Origin: PALSA-1335 sp965231025
GTDB taxonomy: Bacteria > Patescibacteriota > Gracilibacteria > UBA1369
Reading direction: 5' to 3'
DNA: 64,000 bases
Assembly (NCBI GenBank): GCA_965231025.1
Contig: OZ246407.1
Span: 620,001 to 684,000, forward strand
Shown: positions 1 to 8,540 of the stretch, piece after piece
How the letters are laid out: each line of letters begins with the position of its first letter
Numbering within the stretch: the first letter of the stretch is position 1
Program-made: the position numbers and the translations under genes
The notes under the pieces: model-generated
The model's database searches: none
What the model was told of the DNA's origin: nothing
The model's input: only the letters and a program-made list of their open reading frames with translations

Positions 1-1391
1 AGAGCCTGGATAAGAACAGGCAAATGATCGCGATGGCCCTTCTGGGACAAAATTTCGACCGCATGAAGTTTGGCGATCTGATGGTTTGAATTCAGAAGAT
101 TATCCTTTGACAACTTTGTATACGATTGCTGCAGCCTCAGTGACAATACGATCATGCCTATTGCCAGCGCAACCAAAACCACCCCCAGGGCAATGAAAGT
201 ATGCTCGGGTAAAAAGAAGGATTGCACGGCCAAAACGACCAGGGTACCGACGATCGTCCCCGAGGGATACACAAACGCCTCAAAAAACTCGCGGACCTGG
301 CGCTGGGAACCGTGACGCAGAGCGTAATAGGAGGCTTCATAGGCGTTCTTATGAACGATCCCGCTCAGTTCGAAATTATTTTTTGCCAGAATAACGGTAA
401 AATATCCAAACCCCAGCAGCAGGGAGACGGAACTGAAAAAAGTCACGATGGCATGAAGAAGAAAACTCCCCACAGTTCCAATCTTATGTAAAATTCTGCT
501 GGCAACCAGGAGCTGAATGGTAAGTGCTGACGCGTGAAAAAGAATATGAAAGGAAGCCAGGCCATGAGCAAGACTTTCCTCATGTGAGAGACCCGATTCG
601 GAGGCCCCCACCGACTCATCGATAAATTTGGTGTACTGAAATTCAAAAATATGCGCAATAATCCAGTGAATCAAGAAAATGACGAGCATCCCCTGCAGAA
701 AAGGCACAAAACGGATTTCCCTTAAACTTTCCCTGATCCTCTTGACCCTAACGCGCAAACCGCGTTTCATACTTTCCTGTTTCCGGAAAATATGATGGTG
801 GTCGCTGGAAAAAGGCTCAAGGAAAAAAATGACCGAAACAATCAGAAAGATGAAAAGTATCCACAGATAAAAGAACTTATAACTTCCGATAAAGGCGCTC
901 AACGAAGTGATGAGAAGACCAGCAAAAATACCTCCGATGGTCTGCGCCGACTCGATGACCGGGAAAGTGCGTTCACATTCGAGAGGGGTAAAAAAGTCCT
1001 CAATGTAATTTGAGAGAAATATCGTGAGCTGGGGTAAAAATATCCCGGTCACGGCGAGGATAAAACCAAAGAATACATAAGGCTGGTCAACAAAAAGAGT
1101 GGAGAGAAAGAGAAGCAAACCCGTAACGAAGGCGGCCCCCGGAATCAACTGTTTCGAGCTGAAATGCTCGTTCAGCAGTGAAAAGACCAGCATACCCCCG
1201 ATCGTTAACGCAGCCTGGAGCAAAAGCACAAACGGAAGCCACTGTATCCCAAACTTGGTGACAAACATGGCAATAAAAGTTGTTGTTCCGATAATGAGGC
1301 CCAGTCTGTGCAAAAACAGCAGCGACCAGGCATAGGCGGTTCGCGGTATCTCGTGGGGCGCAATATTTAATACCTTCTCAATTATCTTCAT
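1..1391 (-). CDS. Multi-membrane carrier (MFS/NTT-like) with HEAT repeats, 3' truncated by window edge
   Basis: An open minus-strand frame begins at an ATG at 1391 and runs off the window start without a stop (463 codons seen). The translation is a polytopic membrane protein with about ten to twelve hydrophobic segments, starting MKIIEKVLNIAPHEIPRTAY. At about residue 425 it becomes soluble and reads like the first HEAT/PBS repeat (LHAVEILSQKGHRDHLPVL). Carriers of the MFS or ATP/ADP-translocase-like type followed by HEAT repeats are a known architecture, but I cannot assign a substrate. A near-consensus promoter lies about 35 bases upstream. The membrane topology and repeat are read from the sequence; the family is inference. 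Confidence 0.72.
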   Translation of the reverse strand, partial: MKIIEKVLNIAPHEIPRTAYAWSLLFLHRLGLIIGTTTFIAMFVTKFGIQWLPFVLLLQAALTIGGMLVFSLLNEHFSSKQLIPGAAFVTGLLLFLSTLFVDQPYVFFGFILAVTGIFLPQLTIFLSNYIEDFFTPLECERTFPVIESAQTIGGIFAGLLITSLSAFIGSYKFFYLWILFIFLIVSVIFFLEPFSSDHHHIFRKQESMKRGLRVRVKRIRESLREIRFVPFLQGMLVIFLIHWIIAHIFEFQYTKFIDESVGASESGLSHEESLAHGLASFHILFHASALTIQLLVASRILHKIGTVGSFLLHAIVTFFSSVSLLLGFGYFTVILAKNNFELSGIVHKNAYEASYYALRHGSQRQVREFFEAFVYPSGTIVGTLVVLAVQSFFLPEHTFIALGVVLVALAIGMIVLSLRLQQSYTKLSKDNLLNSNHQIAKLHAVEILSQKGHRDHLPVLIQA

Positions 1392-1426
1392 ATCATTGAC
1401 CTTATTTGTGTTTTTTACTTCAAATA

Positions 1427-1455
1427 ATTATAAAACAAATCAAAAAACAAGTCAA
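1427..1455 (-). promoter_or_regulatory. Sigma70-type promoter for the carrier gene
   Basis: On the minus strand TTGACT is followed by a 17-nt spacer and TATAAT. The predicted start falls about 30 nt before the ATG at 1391. It sits in the gap downstream of ribD, so the carrier is probably transcribed separately from the riboflavin genes. Confidence 0.7.
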
Positions 1456-1550
1456 TAGGGCGACTATGCCGATTTTGTCTTACGCGAAAGGAAAAACGCC
1501 ACTTGAAAGATTCAAATATGAGGGAAAATCGGCTGCACTGGATCACGGGA

Positions 1551-2639
1551 TTAATCACCAATCGATCCGGAGATCATCATGTCATCTCCAAACCTTCGAT
1601 ATTCCACGTCTCTTAGACGTAAAGCGTCATCCAAATCACAAATCCCCAGATTCTGAACCCAAGGGAGCCCCTGCCCCAGAAGAATCGGGGCAAAGAAGAG
1701 CACCAGGGAATCAGCCAGCCCCTCCTTCAACAATGAGGTGGTTAGACCGGATCCCGCCTCTACCATAACGCGACTGATTCCTCTCTGATAAAGATCTTGC
1801 AACAGCTTTTTCAAAGGAACTGAGGTGGACCGATATACCAAAAGATCAATTCCGTCTCCGGCAAACGACCTTCTGGCCAAGGCAGAGCTTCTGAACGTCG
1901 TGGCAACAAGAACATGGTTATCACGGTAGACTTGAGATGAACGAGAGGTTCGAAGGGTACTGTCGATGACAACCCTCAGAGGATCTTTCCCTTTTACCAG
2001 CCTCACCCCTAAGTGAGGATCATCCCTGAGAACGGTTTCCGATGTCGTCAGAATGGCATCAGTCTGAGCCCTTAAGCGATGGACATACTTCCTGGAGAGT
2101 TCATTGGTTATATATTTCGATCTCTTCGAAAGTGTCGCGATCTTTCCATCAAGAGTCACCCCAAGCTTAATTGACAAGTAGGGTAAACTTATCGTAATAT
2201 TCTTTATAAAAACTTTATTGAGACGATGGGCCTCTTCGCCAAGAACCCCGACACGCACATTGACCCCATTCTTTCTTAGGTGAGAAATACCTTTCCCGGA
2301 TACTAGGGGATTAGGGTCGCGCATCGCAAGAACTAAATCGGAAATACCACTTGAGAGTAAAAAATTTGTACAAGGAGGTGTTTTCCCATAAAAGCAACAT
2401 GGCTCCAGAGTTACATAGAGTGTAGCCCCACGAATTTGCTTTTTTGACAAATTCATCAGCGCATTCACCTCAGCATGAGGACCACCATAAAACTCGTGAT
2501 ATCCCTCGGAAATAATTTTCCCATTTTTCACCAAAACCGCCCCAACCATTGGATTGGGAGGCACTTTCAGCCGACCCTTTCGGGCAAGATCAAGGGCCCG
2601 CCTCATGAAAAACCTGTCGGAAGGGTGTTTTTCAGACAT
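1551..2639 (-). CDS. ribD: Bifunctional riboflavin deaminase/reductase RibD
   Basis: RibD deaminates the pyrimidinone made from GTP and then reduces its ribosyl side chain, two steps of riboflavin synthesis in the cytoplasm. The protein is 362 aa, the usual size. The N-terminal deaminase half carries HAE at residues 55-57 and PCCFYGKTPPC, giving zinc ligands H55, C81 and C90. The C-terminal reductase half follows (KLGVTLDGKIA, VMVEAGSGLTTSLL). The ATG at 2639 was chosen because it precedes the conserved DRFFMRRALDLARKG start. It overlaps the 3' end of ribBA by 8 nt, so the two genes are co-transcribed and probably translationally coupled. Confidence 0.95.
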   Translation of the reverse strand: MSEKHPSDRFFMRRALDLARKGRLKVPPNPMVGAVLVKNGKIISEGYHEFYGGPHAEVNALMNLSKKQIRGATLYVTLEPCCFYGKTPPCTNFLLSSGISDLVLAMRDPNPLVSGKGISHLRKNGVNVRVGVLGEEAHRLNKVFIKNITISLPYLSIKLGVTLDGKIATLSKRSKYITNELSRKYVHRLRAQTDAILTTSETVLRDDPHLGVRLVKGKDPLRVVIDSTLRTSRSSQVYRDNHVLVATTFRSSALARRSFAGDGIDLLVYRSTSVPLKKLLQDLYQRGISRVMVEAGSGLTTSLLKEGLADSLVLFFAPILLGQGLPWVQNLGICDLDDALRLRDVEYRRFGDDMMISGSIGD

Positions 2640-3837
2640 TTTTAAGATAATGACCAAGTTTATACTTTTTGGTGGCAAGATAACTCCTGTTTGAACGGTT
2701 TGGGGGTATTTCAATGGGAAGACGCTCAACCAGTTTAATGCCATACCCCTCAAGTGCGACGATCTTTTTGGGATTATTGGTAAGCAGTCGCATCTTTTTT
2801 ACTCCAAGGTAAGACAATATCTGTGCGCCCAAGCCGTATTCCCTCAAGTCAGCCTTATACCCCAATTTTTTATTCGCCTCGACGGTATCATACCCCTGAT
2901 CCTGAAGCTTATAAGCCTTAATTTTATTCACCAGGCCAATTCCGCGACCCTCCTGGCGCATATAAATCAGAACCCCGGAACCGCTCTTCTCAATCGCCTT
3001 TAAAGAAGCATAAAGCTGCGGGCCGCAATCACACCTCAGCGAACCGAAAACCTCGCCGGTAAGGCACTCGGAATGCACACGGACCAAAACAGGTTTCAAC
3101 GAAGAAATTTTCCCTTTCACTAAAGCCACATGCTCTTTCTGATCAACCGTATTTGAAAAAACGATGCAACGGAAATCTCCGAACTCGGTCGGCAGCAATG
3201 ATTCAGCTTCAGCGCGAACCAGACAGTCCATCGTGCGTCGGTAACGAATAAGATCGCGGATAGTGATGATCTTAAGGTTATTCTTTTGCGCAAAGGCTAA
3301 AAGATAGGGGAGCCGCGCCATTTCACCGTCCTGCTCGGCTATCTCACAAATCACTCCAACGGGAGCAAATCCGGCCATCTTCACAAGATCAACCGCGGCC
3401 TCCGTATGTCCCGCCCTGACCAAAACGCCTCCTTCGCGTGCAATCAGGGGAAAAACATGTCCGGGCTTTCTGAAATCGTCGCCTGATAAATTTTTTCCAA
3501 CGAGTGCTTTTATTGTTTTTGCTCTGTCCGAAGCAGAAATCCCCGTGGTAGTACCATGACGCAGATCAACCGAAACGGTAAAATTCGTCTGATGAGCTTC
3601 GGTATTGTTCTCAACCATCGGTTCAAAACGAAGTCTTCGGGCAACACCCGCGGCCATTGGAGCGCAAATAAGGCCCCTGGCCTCCTTTGCCATAAAATTA
3701 ACGGCCGAAGAGGTAATAGCCTCAGCAGCCATGACTAAATCACCTTCATTCTCCCGCTCTTCATCATCAACCACAATGACCATCTTCCCGGATTTCAAGT
3801 CTCTTAGGGCCGCCTCAACCGTCGAAAATGATTTCAT
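2632..3837 (-). CDS. ribBA: 3,4-dihydroxy-2-butanone-4-phosphate synthase / GTP cyclohydrolase II RibBA
   Basis: This fused enzyme supplies both precursors of riboflavin: the four-carbon unit from ribulose 5-phosphate and the pyrimidine from GTP. Residues 1-200 are the RibB half, with DDEERENEGDLVMAAE near residue 24. Residues 205-401 are the RibA half, with zinc cysteines C258, C269 and C271 in SECLTGEVFGSLRCDCG and the RQEGRGIGL loop. An ATG at 3837 (MKSFSTVEAAL) fits the family better than an in-frame start 18 codons upstream. I found no FMN-riboswitch-like structure in the short gap before the next gene. Confidence 0.95.
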   Translation of the reverse strand: MKSFSTVEAALRDLKSGKMVIVVDDEERENEGDLVMAAEAITSSAVNFMAKEARGLICAPMAAGVARRLRFEPMVENNTEAHQTNFTVSVDLRHGTTTGISASDRAKTIKALVGKNLSGDDFRKPGHVFPLIAREGGVLVRAGHTEAAVDLVKMAGFAPVGVICEIAEQDGEMARLPYLLAFAQKNNLKIITIRDLIRYRRTMDCLVRAEAESLLPTEFGDFRCIVFSNTVDQKEHVALVKGKISSLKPVLVRVHSECLTGEVFGSLRCDCGPQLYASLKAIEKSGSGVLIYMRQEGRGIGLVNKIKAYKLQDQGYDTVEANKKLGYKADLREYGLGAQILSYLGVKKMRLLTNNPKKIVALEGYGIKLVERLPIEIPPNRSNRSYLATKKYKLGHYLKNV

Positions 3838-3917
3838 AAGAATAGACAAACAAAGCAGGACAATCTTAACGCAAACAGACAGATTGTCCACACTTTGAGA
3901 TGAATACTGACGGAAAA

Positions 3918-4505
3918 TTAAAGCGAAAAACGGCTATAACGCACGATCTTGATATTTTCACCCATTCTTGTCTGAGCATCGACCAAAACCTGTTCGATGG
4001 TCATTTCAGGATTCTTTACAAAAGCCTGTTTGAGCAAAGCATTCTCCTCACGGAACTTCTTTTCTTTGCCAACGAGAATATTGTCGATCATTTTGTCGTT
4101 TTTACCTTCCTCTTTGAGTTGTGCCTTCCAAATCTCACGTTCTTTTTCAAGAAGTTCATGGGAAACGTCATCCGGACTGAGATTTAAAGGATTCATCGCG
4201 GCGACATGCATGGCGATATCGTAAGCAAGCGCCTTGAAATCATCGGTCTTAGCCACAAAATCGGTCTCACAGCCAAGCTGAAGTAAAACACCCAGACGGG
4301 CATTCCCGTGAATATAAGAGGACACAACACCCTGGCTTGTTGAGCGATCGCTGCGTTCAGCCGCTTTCGCTTCACCCTTTTTACGGAGATAATCGACGGA
4401 TTTTTGAATATCCCCGTCGTTTTCTTCAAGGGCTTTTTTGCAACCCATCATCGAAACACCCGTCATCTCACGGAGTTCTTTAATTTGATCAAGTGACACG
4501 GCCAT
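3918..4505 (-). CDS. tsf: Translation elongation factor Ts (short form)
   Basis: EF-Ts recharges EF-Tu with GTP during elongation. The 195-aa protein has the N-terminal UBA-like segment (IKELREMTGVSMMGCKKALE) and the CETDFVAKTDDF core motif. It lacks the second core subdomain found in the roughly 280-aa proteins of Proteobacteria, matching the short EF-Ts class. It is the third gene of an rpsB / membrane protein / tsf run, separated from the membrane-protein gene by 54 nt. Confidence 0.95.
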   Translation of the reverse strand: MAVSLDQIKELREMTGVSMMGCKKALEENDGDIQKSVDYLRKKGEAKAAERSDRSTSQGVVSSYIHGNARLGVLLQLGCETDFVAKTDDFKALAYDIAMHVAAMNPLNLSPDDVSHELLEKEREIWKAQLKEEGKNDKMIDNILVGKEKKFREENALLKQAFVKNPEMTIEQVLVDAQTRMGENIKIVRYSRFSL

Positions 4506-4559
4506 AACAAAAGGAAGTTAGAGAAATAAAGAAAGAATAGACGAAAGAATGAAGACCGG

Positions 4560-5378
4560 TTATACCGCTGGGGGAACCGATGAAGTCGGTGGGACGGATG
4601 GCGGAGTTGTTGTAGGCGGAGTTTGTTCAGTTGGAGGTGTCTGCTGTGCCTGTGGAGTGGTCTCAACCGGAGCCGCTTCAGAAGCCACCGGTTCAACGGG
4701 AGTCTGGGATGGTTCCTGCCCCGTAACGGCCTGAGTCGCAACACTGGTAAACATATCAATCGGAAGCATGTCAGCAATGTTCCCCAATACTGGAGTCTTC
4801 CACCAATTACCCAAAACCGCCTGATAAATCGAAAATACGCCGACGACGAACATTCCGAACTGAAGGAGTCCCGCAATGATCGTACCGAGCGGAGGAAGAA
4901 TGATATAAAGGAAAATCGAGAAGAAGAAGATCAGGAATATCAAAAGTCCCTGACGGCCGTGCAGCTTCACGAAAGCGCTCTTCGGCTTAATGAGAAAAGA
5001 GACCAGTGCCACCATCGGAACATAGGACAACGCAGCCCAAAGCTTTTCTTCCTGAGTAACCGGAGGTTGAGGTTGGCTTGGCTTTGAAGTCAACAACTGA
5101 GCGGCCTGGCCGAACAACTGCGTGGCCTGACCGGTTACCTGGCCTGCCTGCCCCATGACATTCTGTGCACCCTGGGTTAACTGCTGACCGGTTTGCTGCA
5201 CCTGCCCGACGGCGTTTTGTGCATTCTGGGAAGCCTGTTGAGTCTGCTGCTTTGCCTGATCCACTACTGACGGAGCAGGTTGCTGTGCTTGCGTTTGATC
5301 TTGTTTTTGTGCTGTAGCCGGAGCCTGATTTTGGCTTCCGGTTGCAGGCTGTTGCGATGAAGGAACGGTATCAGCCAT
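4560..5378 (-). CDS. DUF4870/Tic20-like membrane protein with Q/A/P/T-rich tails
   Basis: This 272-aa protein has three parts. Residues 1-105 are extremely rich in Q, A, P and T with short Q-heptad-like runs (QAKQQTQQASQNAQNA). Residues about 110-200 hold the hydrophobic core (KLWAALSYVPMVALVSFLIK, VKLHGRQGLLIFLIFFF) that resembles DUF4870/Tic20-like small membrane domains. The C-terminal 70 residues are again P/T/E-rich. Function is unknown. The low-complexity ends suggest flexible extracytoplasmic or cytoplasmic arms. It is lodged between rpsB and tsf, which are adjacent in most bacteria, so it is expressed with the translation genes. Confidence 0.72.
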   Translation of the reverse strand: MADTVPSSQQPATGSQNQAPATAQKQDQTQAQQPAPSVVDQAKQQTQQASQNAQNAVGQVQQTGQQLTQGAQNVMGQAGQVTGQATQLFGQAAQLLTSKPSQPQPPVTQEEKLWAALSYVPMVALVSFLIKPKSAFVKLHGRQGLLIFLIFFFSIFLYIILPPLGTIIAGLLQFGMFVVGVFSIYQAVLGNWWKTPVLGNIADMLPIDMFTSVATQAVTGQEPSQTPVEPVASEAAPVETTPQAQQTPPTEQTPPTTTPPSVPPTSSVPPAV

Positions 5379-5404
5379 TGCTTGGTAAGCTAAAAATTAC
5401 ATGA

Positions 5405-6115
5405 TTAACGTGTACCTTTCCCTTCTAATATACCACATTTTACCTTTTGAATCAAATAGGTAAGTGACTTAACGGCATCGTCATTACCCGGGATCGGATA
5501 AGTGACTCCGTCAGGATCGGAGTTGGAATCCACAATTCCAATCACGGGAATCTTCATTTTATTGGCTTCATTCACTGCAATTCTGTCACGCAAAGTATCA
5601 ACGACGAAGACGGCATCAGGAAGTGCATCCAGATCCCGCACACCCCCAAGGGCCGATTCAAGCTTTTCGATGGTCTTTCTAAGCTCTGAAGCCTCTTTTT
5701 TGGTATACTTCTCAAAATCACCCGCTTTTTCCTGATCCTTGAGGTTTTTGAAATAGCGGATACGTTGTTTAATGGTGCTGAAATTCGTCAACAAACCGCC
5801 CATCCACTTATGAATGACATATGGCATTCTGCAAGCTTCCGCCGCCTCGATCACCAGATGCGCCGATTGAGGCTTCGTGCTGACAAAAAGTATTGTTTTT
5901 CCGCTCGAGGCGGATCTCTTGACGTAATCAAGGGCCTTTTCCAGGCACACCTTGCTCTTTTCAAGATCAAAAATATGGATCCCGTTTTTCGTCGTATAGA
6001 TGAATTTCTTCATCTTTGGGTTCCATTTTTGGGTTTTATGCCCGAAGTGCACGGCAGCTTCAAGCATCTCTTTGATGTCGATTGACGTATCGACTTTTGC
6101 TGAGGATTGAGTCAT
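5405..6115 (-). CDS. rpsB: 30S ribosomal protein uS2
   Basis: uS2 binds the 30S head-body junction. The 236-aa product has family landmarks: MLEAAVHFGHKTQKWNPKM near the start, IHKWMGGLLTNFSTI, and PDAVFVVDTLRDRIAVNEA followed by GIVDSNSDPDGVTYPIPGND. It lies 26 nt upstream of the DUF4870-like gene on the same strand and is first in that transcription unit. Confidence 0.97.
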   Translation of the reverse strand: MTQSSAKVDTSIDIKEMLEAAVHFGHKTQKWNPKMKKFIYTTKNGIHIFDLEKSKVCLEKALDYVKRSASSGKTILFVSTKPQSAHLVIEAAEACRMPYVIHKWMGGLLTNFSTIKQRIRYFKNLKDQEKAGDFEKYTKKEASELRKTIEKLESALGGVRDLDALPDAVFVVDTLRDRIAVNEANKMKIPVIGIVDSNSDPDGVTYPIPGNDDAVKSLTYLIQKVKCGILEGKGTR

Positions 6116-6227
6116 AAATCCTTGGGGTTAATCTGTCTTTATCGCTTTACGCTTAGTTCTCCCCGTTAAGAACGAAGGGACAGGATCGCGCAATCAAAAG
6201 ACAAATATAAATAAAAAGAACAGGCAA

Positions 6228-6256
6228 ACTTTAATGGAAAAGTGCTTGGATTGCAA
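6228..6256 (-). promoter_or_regulatory. Candidate promoter for rpsB unit
   Basis: Minus-strand TTGCAA, 17-nt spacer, TAAAGT, located about 115 nt upstream of rpsB. The spacing is ideal but the -10 is weak. The long leader could leave room for autogenous control, though I see no clear structure. Confidence 0.35.
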
Positions 6257-6303
6257 GGATATTTGGCGTAGGATTTCTTAAGACGAAAACGAGGAGGTCA
6301 TCT

Positions 6304-6332
6304 TTGACAAAAGTGCAAAAAATTGATACAAT
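6304..6332 (+). promoter_or_regulatory. Strong sigma70-type promoter for kinase-STAS-PrsW-glycan run
   Basis: TTGACA, 17-nt spacer, TACAAT. The expected start site is about 20 nt before the ATG at 6359, and there is no Shine-Dalgarno in that short leader. It is the only clear promoter before the six genes that follow. Confidence 0.8.
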
Positions 6333-6358
6333 AATCCGATAAATTGTGTTTTAAGACT

Positions 6359-6889
6359 ATGGAAAATAGTCCCCAATCAATAGAGGCAAAACCGGTTAAA
6401 ATTACGATAACCCTCCCGACCAACGCATATTTCATGTCCGGGATCCGTAATTTCACACTCGGCTTGATTCGAAACATGACCGAGTTTTCCGAACAATGGG
6501 CATTCCGTTTCCAGTCGATCGTGGACGAACTTTGCAACAACGCCATCGAACACGGATCGGAACCTGGAAAGGACATCACGCTGACATTCGTGAGCCACCC
6601 TCACGACAGCATCGAAATATACGTAAAAGACACGGGAACGGGTAAAAACAAGGTAAAAGCCGCCGACCTCAAGAAACTTATCGCGGAACGACGGGACCCG
6701 AACTACGTTCATACGGGCATCAGAGGAAGAGGGTTATCCAAAATTGTCGCAGAATGGACGGACGAGCTTGAATTTATCGACACGCCGGAAGGCGGACTCG
6801 AAGTAAAAATCAAGAAATTCCTCAACGATCCCAAATTGAAAGAAATGACACAATATCTAGAAAGTCCGACCCATCTTGTGTTAAACTAA
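6359..6889 (+). CDS. RsbW/SpoIIAB-like serine kinase (HATPase_c, anti-sigma type)
   Basis: This 176-aa protein is a lone GHKL ATPase domain of the anti-sigma kinase family. These kinases bind either a sigma factor or a STAS antagonist and phosphorylate the latter. Residues 56-67 form the N box (DELCNNAIEHGS), D91-G95 the G1 box (DTGTG), and G120-G125 the G2 box (GIRGRG). There is no sensor or membrane segment. The ATG at 6359 was preferred over an in-frame TTG five codons upstream because the promoter start site lies close to it. The STAS partner is the next gene. The target (a sigma factor or another regulator) is not in the window. Confidence 0.85.
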   Translation: MENSPQSIEAKPVKITITLPTNAYFMSGIRNFTLGLIRNMTEFSEQWAFRFQSIVDELCNNAIEHGSEPGKDITLTFVSHPHDSIEIYVKDTGTGKNKVKAADLKKLIAERRDPNYVHTGIRGRGLSKIVAEWTDELEFIDTPEGGLEVKIKKFLNDPKLKEMTQYLESPTHLVLN

Positions 6890-6939
6890 TGAGGAAGAAC
6901 ACACTCACTCCAATAAATAAAAATTAAATCACTCCAGCC

Positions 6940-7344
6940 ATGACACAAGTAAACATCACCGTCGAAGACATTCCGGCAACAACCCAGGGGCAGACAGCCA
7001 AAATTGTAAAATTCCAGGGACAGCTCGATGAAAGCAACGTCGACGAAAAAGCAAAAATAATTTACGGCATCATCGAACAGACACCGCAAAACCTCTACCT
7101 GCTGATGGATTTTGAAGAGCTGGAATACATGAACAGCAAATCGATCGGCTACCTTACGGACTGGTACGGCAAAATATCGGAAGGGAAGGGAAGAATCGTC
7201 ATAGCAAAAGCGCGCAGCAACATCCTTGATATCCTTCAGGTTGTTGGTTTGACCCAGCTCATCAACTGCTACAACACGCTGGACGAAGCAAAATTCGCCC
7301 TCCTCCGCCAGGACACGACGACACAGGCGCCAAGTAGCCTTTAA
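6940..7344 (+). CDS. STAS-domain anti-sigma-factor antagonist (RsbV/SpoIIAA-like)
   Basis: A 134-aa single STAS domain. Around the expected phosphorylation site the sequence reads EYMNSKSIGYL, aligning S66 with the kinase-target serine of SpoIIAA. The usual aspartate before it is asparagine and the usual glycine two residues after it is serine. It lies 50 nt after the RsbW-like kinase, its probable kinase. A close paralogue is encoded at 19372-19794, sharing EYMNSKSIGYLTDWYGKI exactly. Family assignment is firm; the signalling role is inference from context. Confidence 0.88.
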   Translation: MTQVNITVEDIPATTQGQTAKIVKFQGQLDESNVDEKAKIIYGIIEQTPQNLYLLMDFEELEYMNSKSIGYLTDWYGKISEGKGRIVIAKARSNILDILQVVGLTQLINCYNTLDEAKFALLRQDTTTQAPSSL

Positions 7345-7353
7345 ACCATCGAG

Positions 7354-8472
7354 ATGCCAGGCGGAACCTTGACCTACTATGCGCTCTCTGCACTGCTGGC
7401 TTTTATTCCGGCGCTCATTTGGCTTATCGTTCTTTTCAAAAACAACAAAAAGAAGGGGATCCAGCTCGTCATATTCTTAAGCGGGGTCTTTTCGGTGGGC
7501 CTTGTATTCGGACTGCAGTTTTTTCTGAACCTTTTTCCGCAGTTTGATATTCTGAACTTCCTCCAGGCGGGCATAACGGACCCAAACCTGGGATTCATCC
7601 TGCTGTTTATTGCCGTCGGAATAACTGAGGAAATCGTGAAACAGGCGTTTATCAGATTCATGGACAGGAGATACCTCATGATCGAGACCATCAACGACTC
7701 CATACAGTTCAGTCTCGTATCGGCACTTGGCTTTTCGTTCGCGGAAAACATTTTTTACATCTACGGAATCTGGACGAACCTCGGAGTCGAACAGCTTTTC
7801 GTCGCATATACTTTCAGGTCGATATTCACTACCTGCGCCCACCTTATTTTCTCCGGTTTCTTCGGATACTATTATGGTGTGGCGAAATTTTCCCTGAATA
7901 TCAGGGAACAATCAAAGTGGGTTGGAAAAAAACTCATCTTTACGAGTTTCCTCAGCCGGACCATGGGAATGGCCATGAGCCAGGCACTGAAGGAACAAAT
8001 GATACTGAAAGGACTCTTCATTGCCATTTTTCTGCACGCGGTATTTAATTTTCTCCTTCAGCTGAACCAGATCATTGTCGTGGTGCCGTACGTGATGGCG
8101 GGATACTTATTGCTTCAACGCCTGCTCAAGAGAAAAGCAGGACACCTCATCATGGTTACCGACGTCGATGAACAAAGAGCGTCCACCATGGCAAAAACGG
8201 ACGAGGAAGTAGTGATTGAACTCGTCGGCATGTGGTTCAAGGACAAAAGATACGTTGATGTGCTTCACATCTGCGAACGCCTGCTGTCCAGGGACCCTGA
8301 CAACAAAATCGTCCAACTGTTCAAGGCGCAGGCTCTGGATAAAATCGGCGACGACGGTGTCTACAGCAAAATACTGAATTCGCTTTTCCCGGACAAAAAA
8401 CAGGGCAAAACCCTGGAAAAACTCATCAATGAAAAGTCCGGGGAAACGACGGAAAAAACCGTCGGAGAATAA
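7354..8472 (+). CDS. PrsW-like intramembrane protease with C-terminal helical-repeat tail
   Basis: The 372-aa protein has about eight hydrophobic helices and the PrsW/CPBP-type motifs: EE-x-x-K at E92-E93-K96 (TEEIVKQ), F-x-x-x-E at E131 (FSFAENIF), and H228 in HAVFNF. PrsW of Bacillus subtilis makes the first cut in an anti-sigma factor. Residues about 280-372 are soluble and TPR-like (YVDVLHICERLLSRDPDNKI), which is an addition to the basic PrsW core. It starts 9 nt after the STAS gene, so a protease and a partner-switching pair are made from the same message. Its substrate is not evident. Confidence 0.8.
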   Translation: MPGGTLTYYALSALLAFIPALIWLIVLFKNNKKKGIQLVIFLSGVFSVGLVFGLQFFLNLFPQFDILNFLQAGITDPNLGFILLFIAVGITEEIVKQAFIRFMDRRYLMIETINDSIQFSLVSALGFSFAENIFYIYGIWTNLGVEQLFVAYTFRSIFTTCAHLIFSGFFGYYYGVAKFSLNIREQSKWVGKKLIFTSFLSRTMGMAMSQALKEQMILKGLFIAIFLHAVFNFLLQLNQIIVVVPYVMAGYLLLQRLLKRKAGHLIMVTDVDEQRASTMAKTDEEVVIELVGMWFKDKRYVDVLHICERLLSRDPDNKIVQLFKAQALDKIGDDGVYSKILNSLFPDKKQGKTLEKLINEKSGETTEKTVGE

Positions 8473-8540
8473 ACGAGCTGCTCTTTACGCAAACAATAAA
8501 AAACCCTATCATGTTGGCATACCAAAATGCCTTTTTCTTC

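Noticed and set aside
3838..3917. FMN riboswitch upstream of the riboflavin genes
   Set aside because: The gap is under 90 nt and shows none of the conserved RFN core; the same holds for the leader of ribE at 62712-62870.
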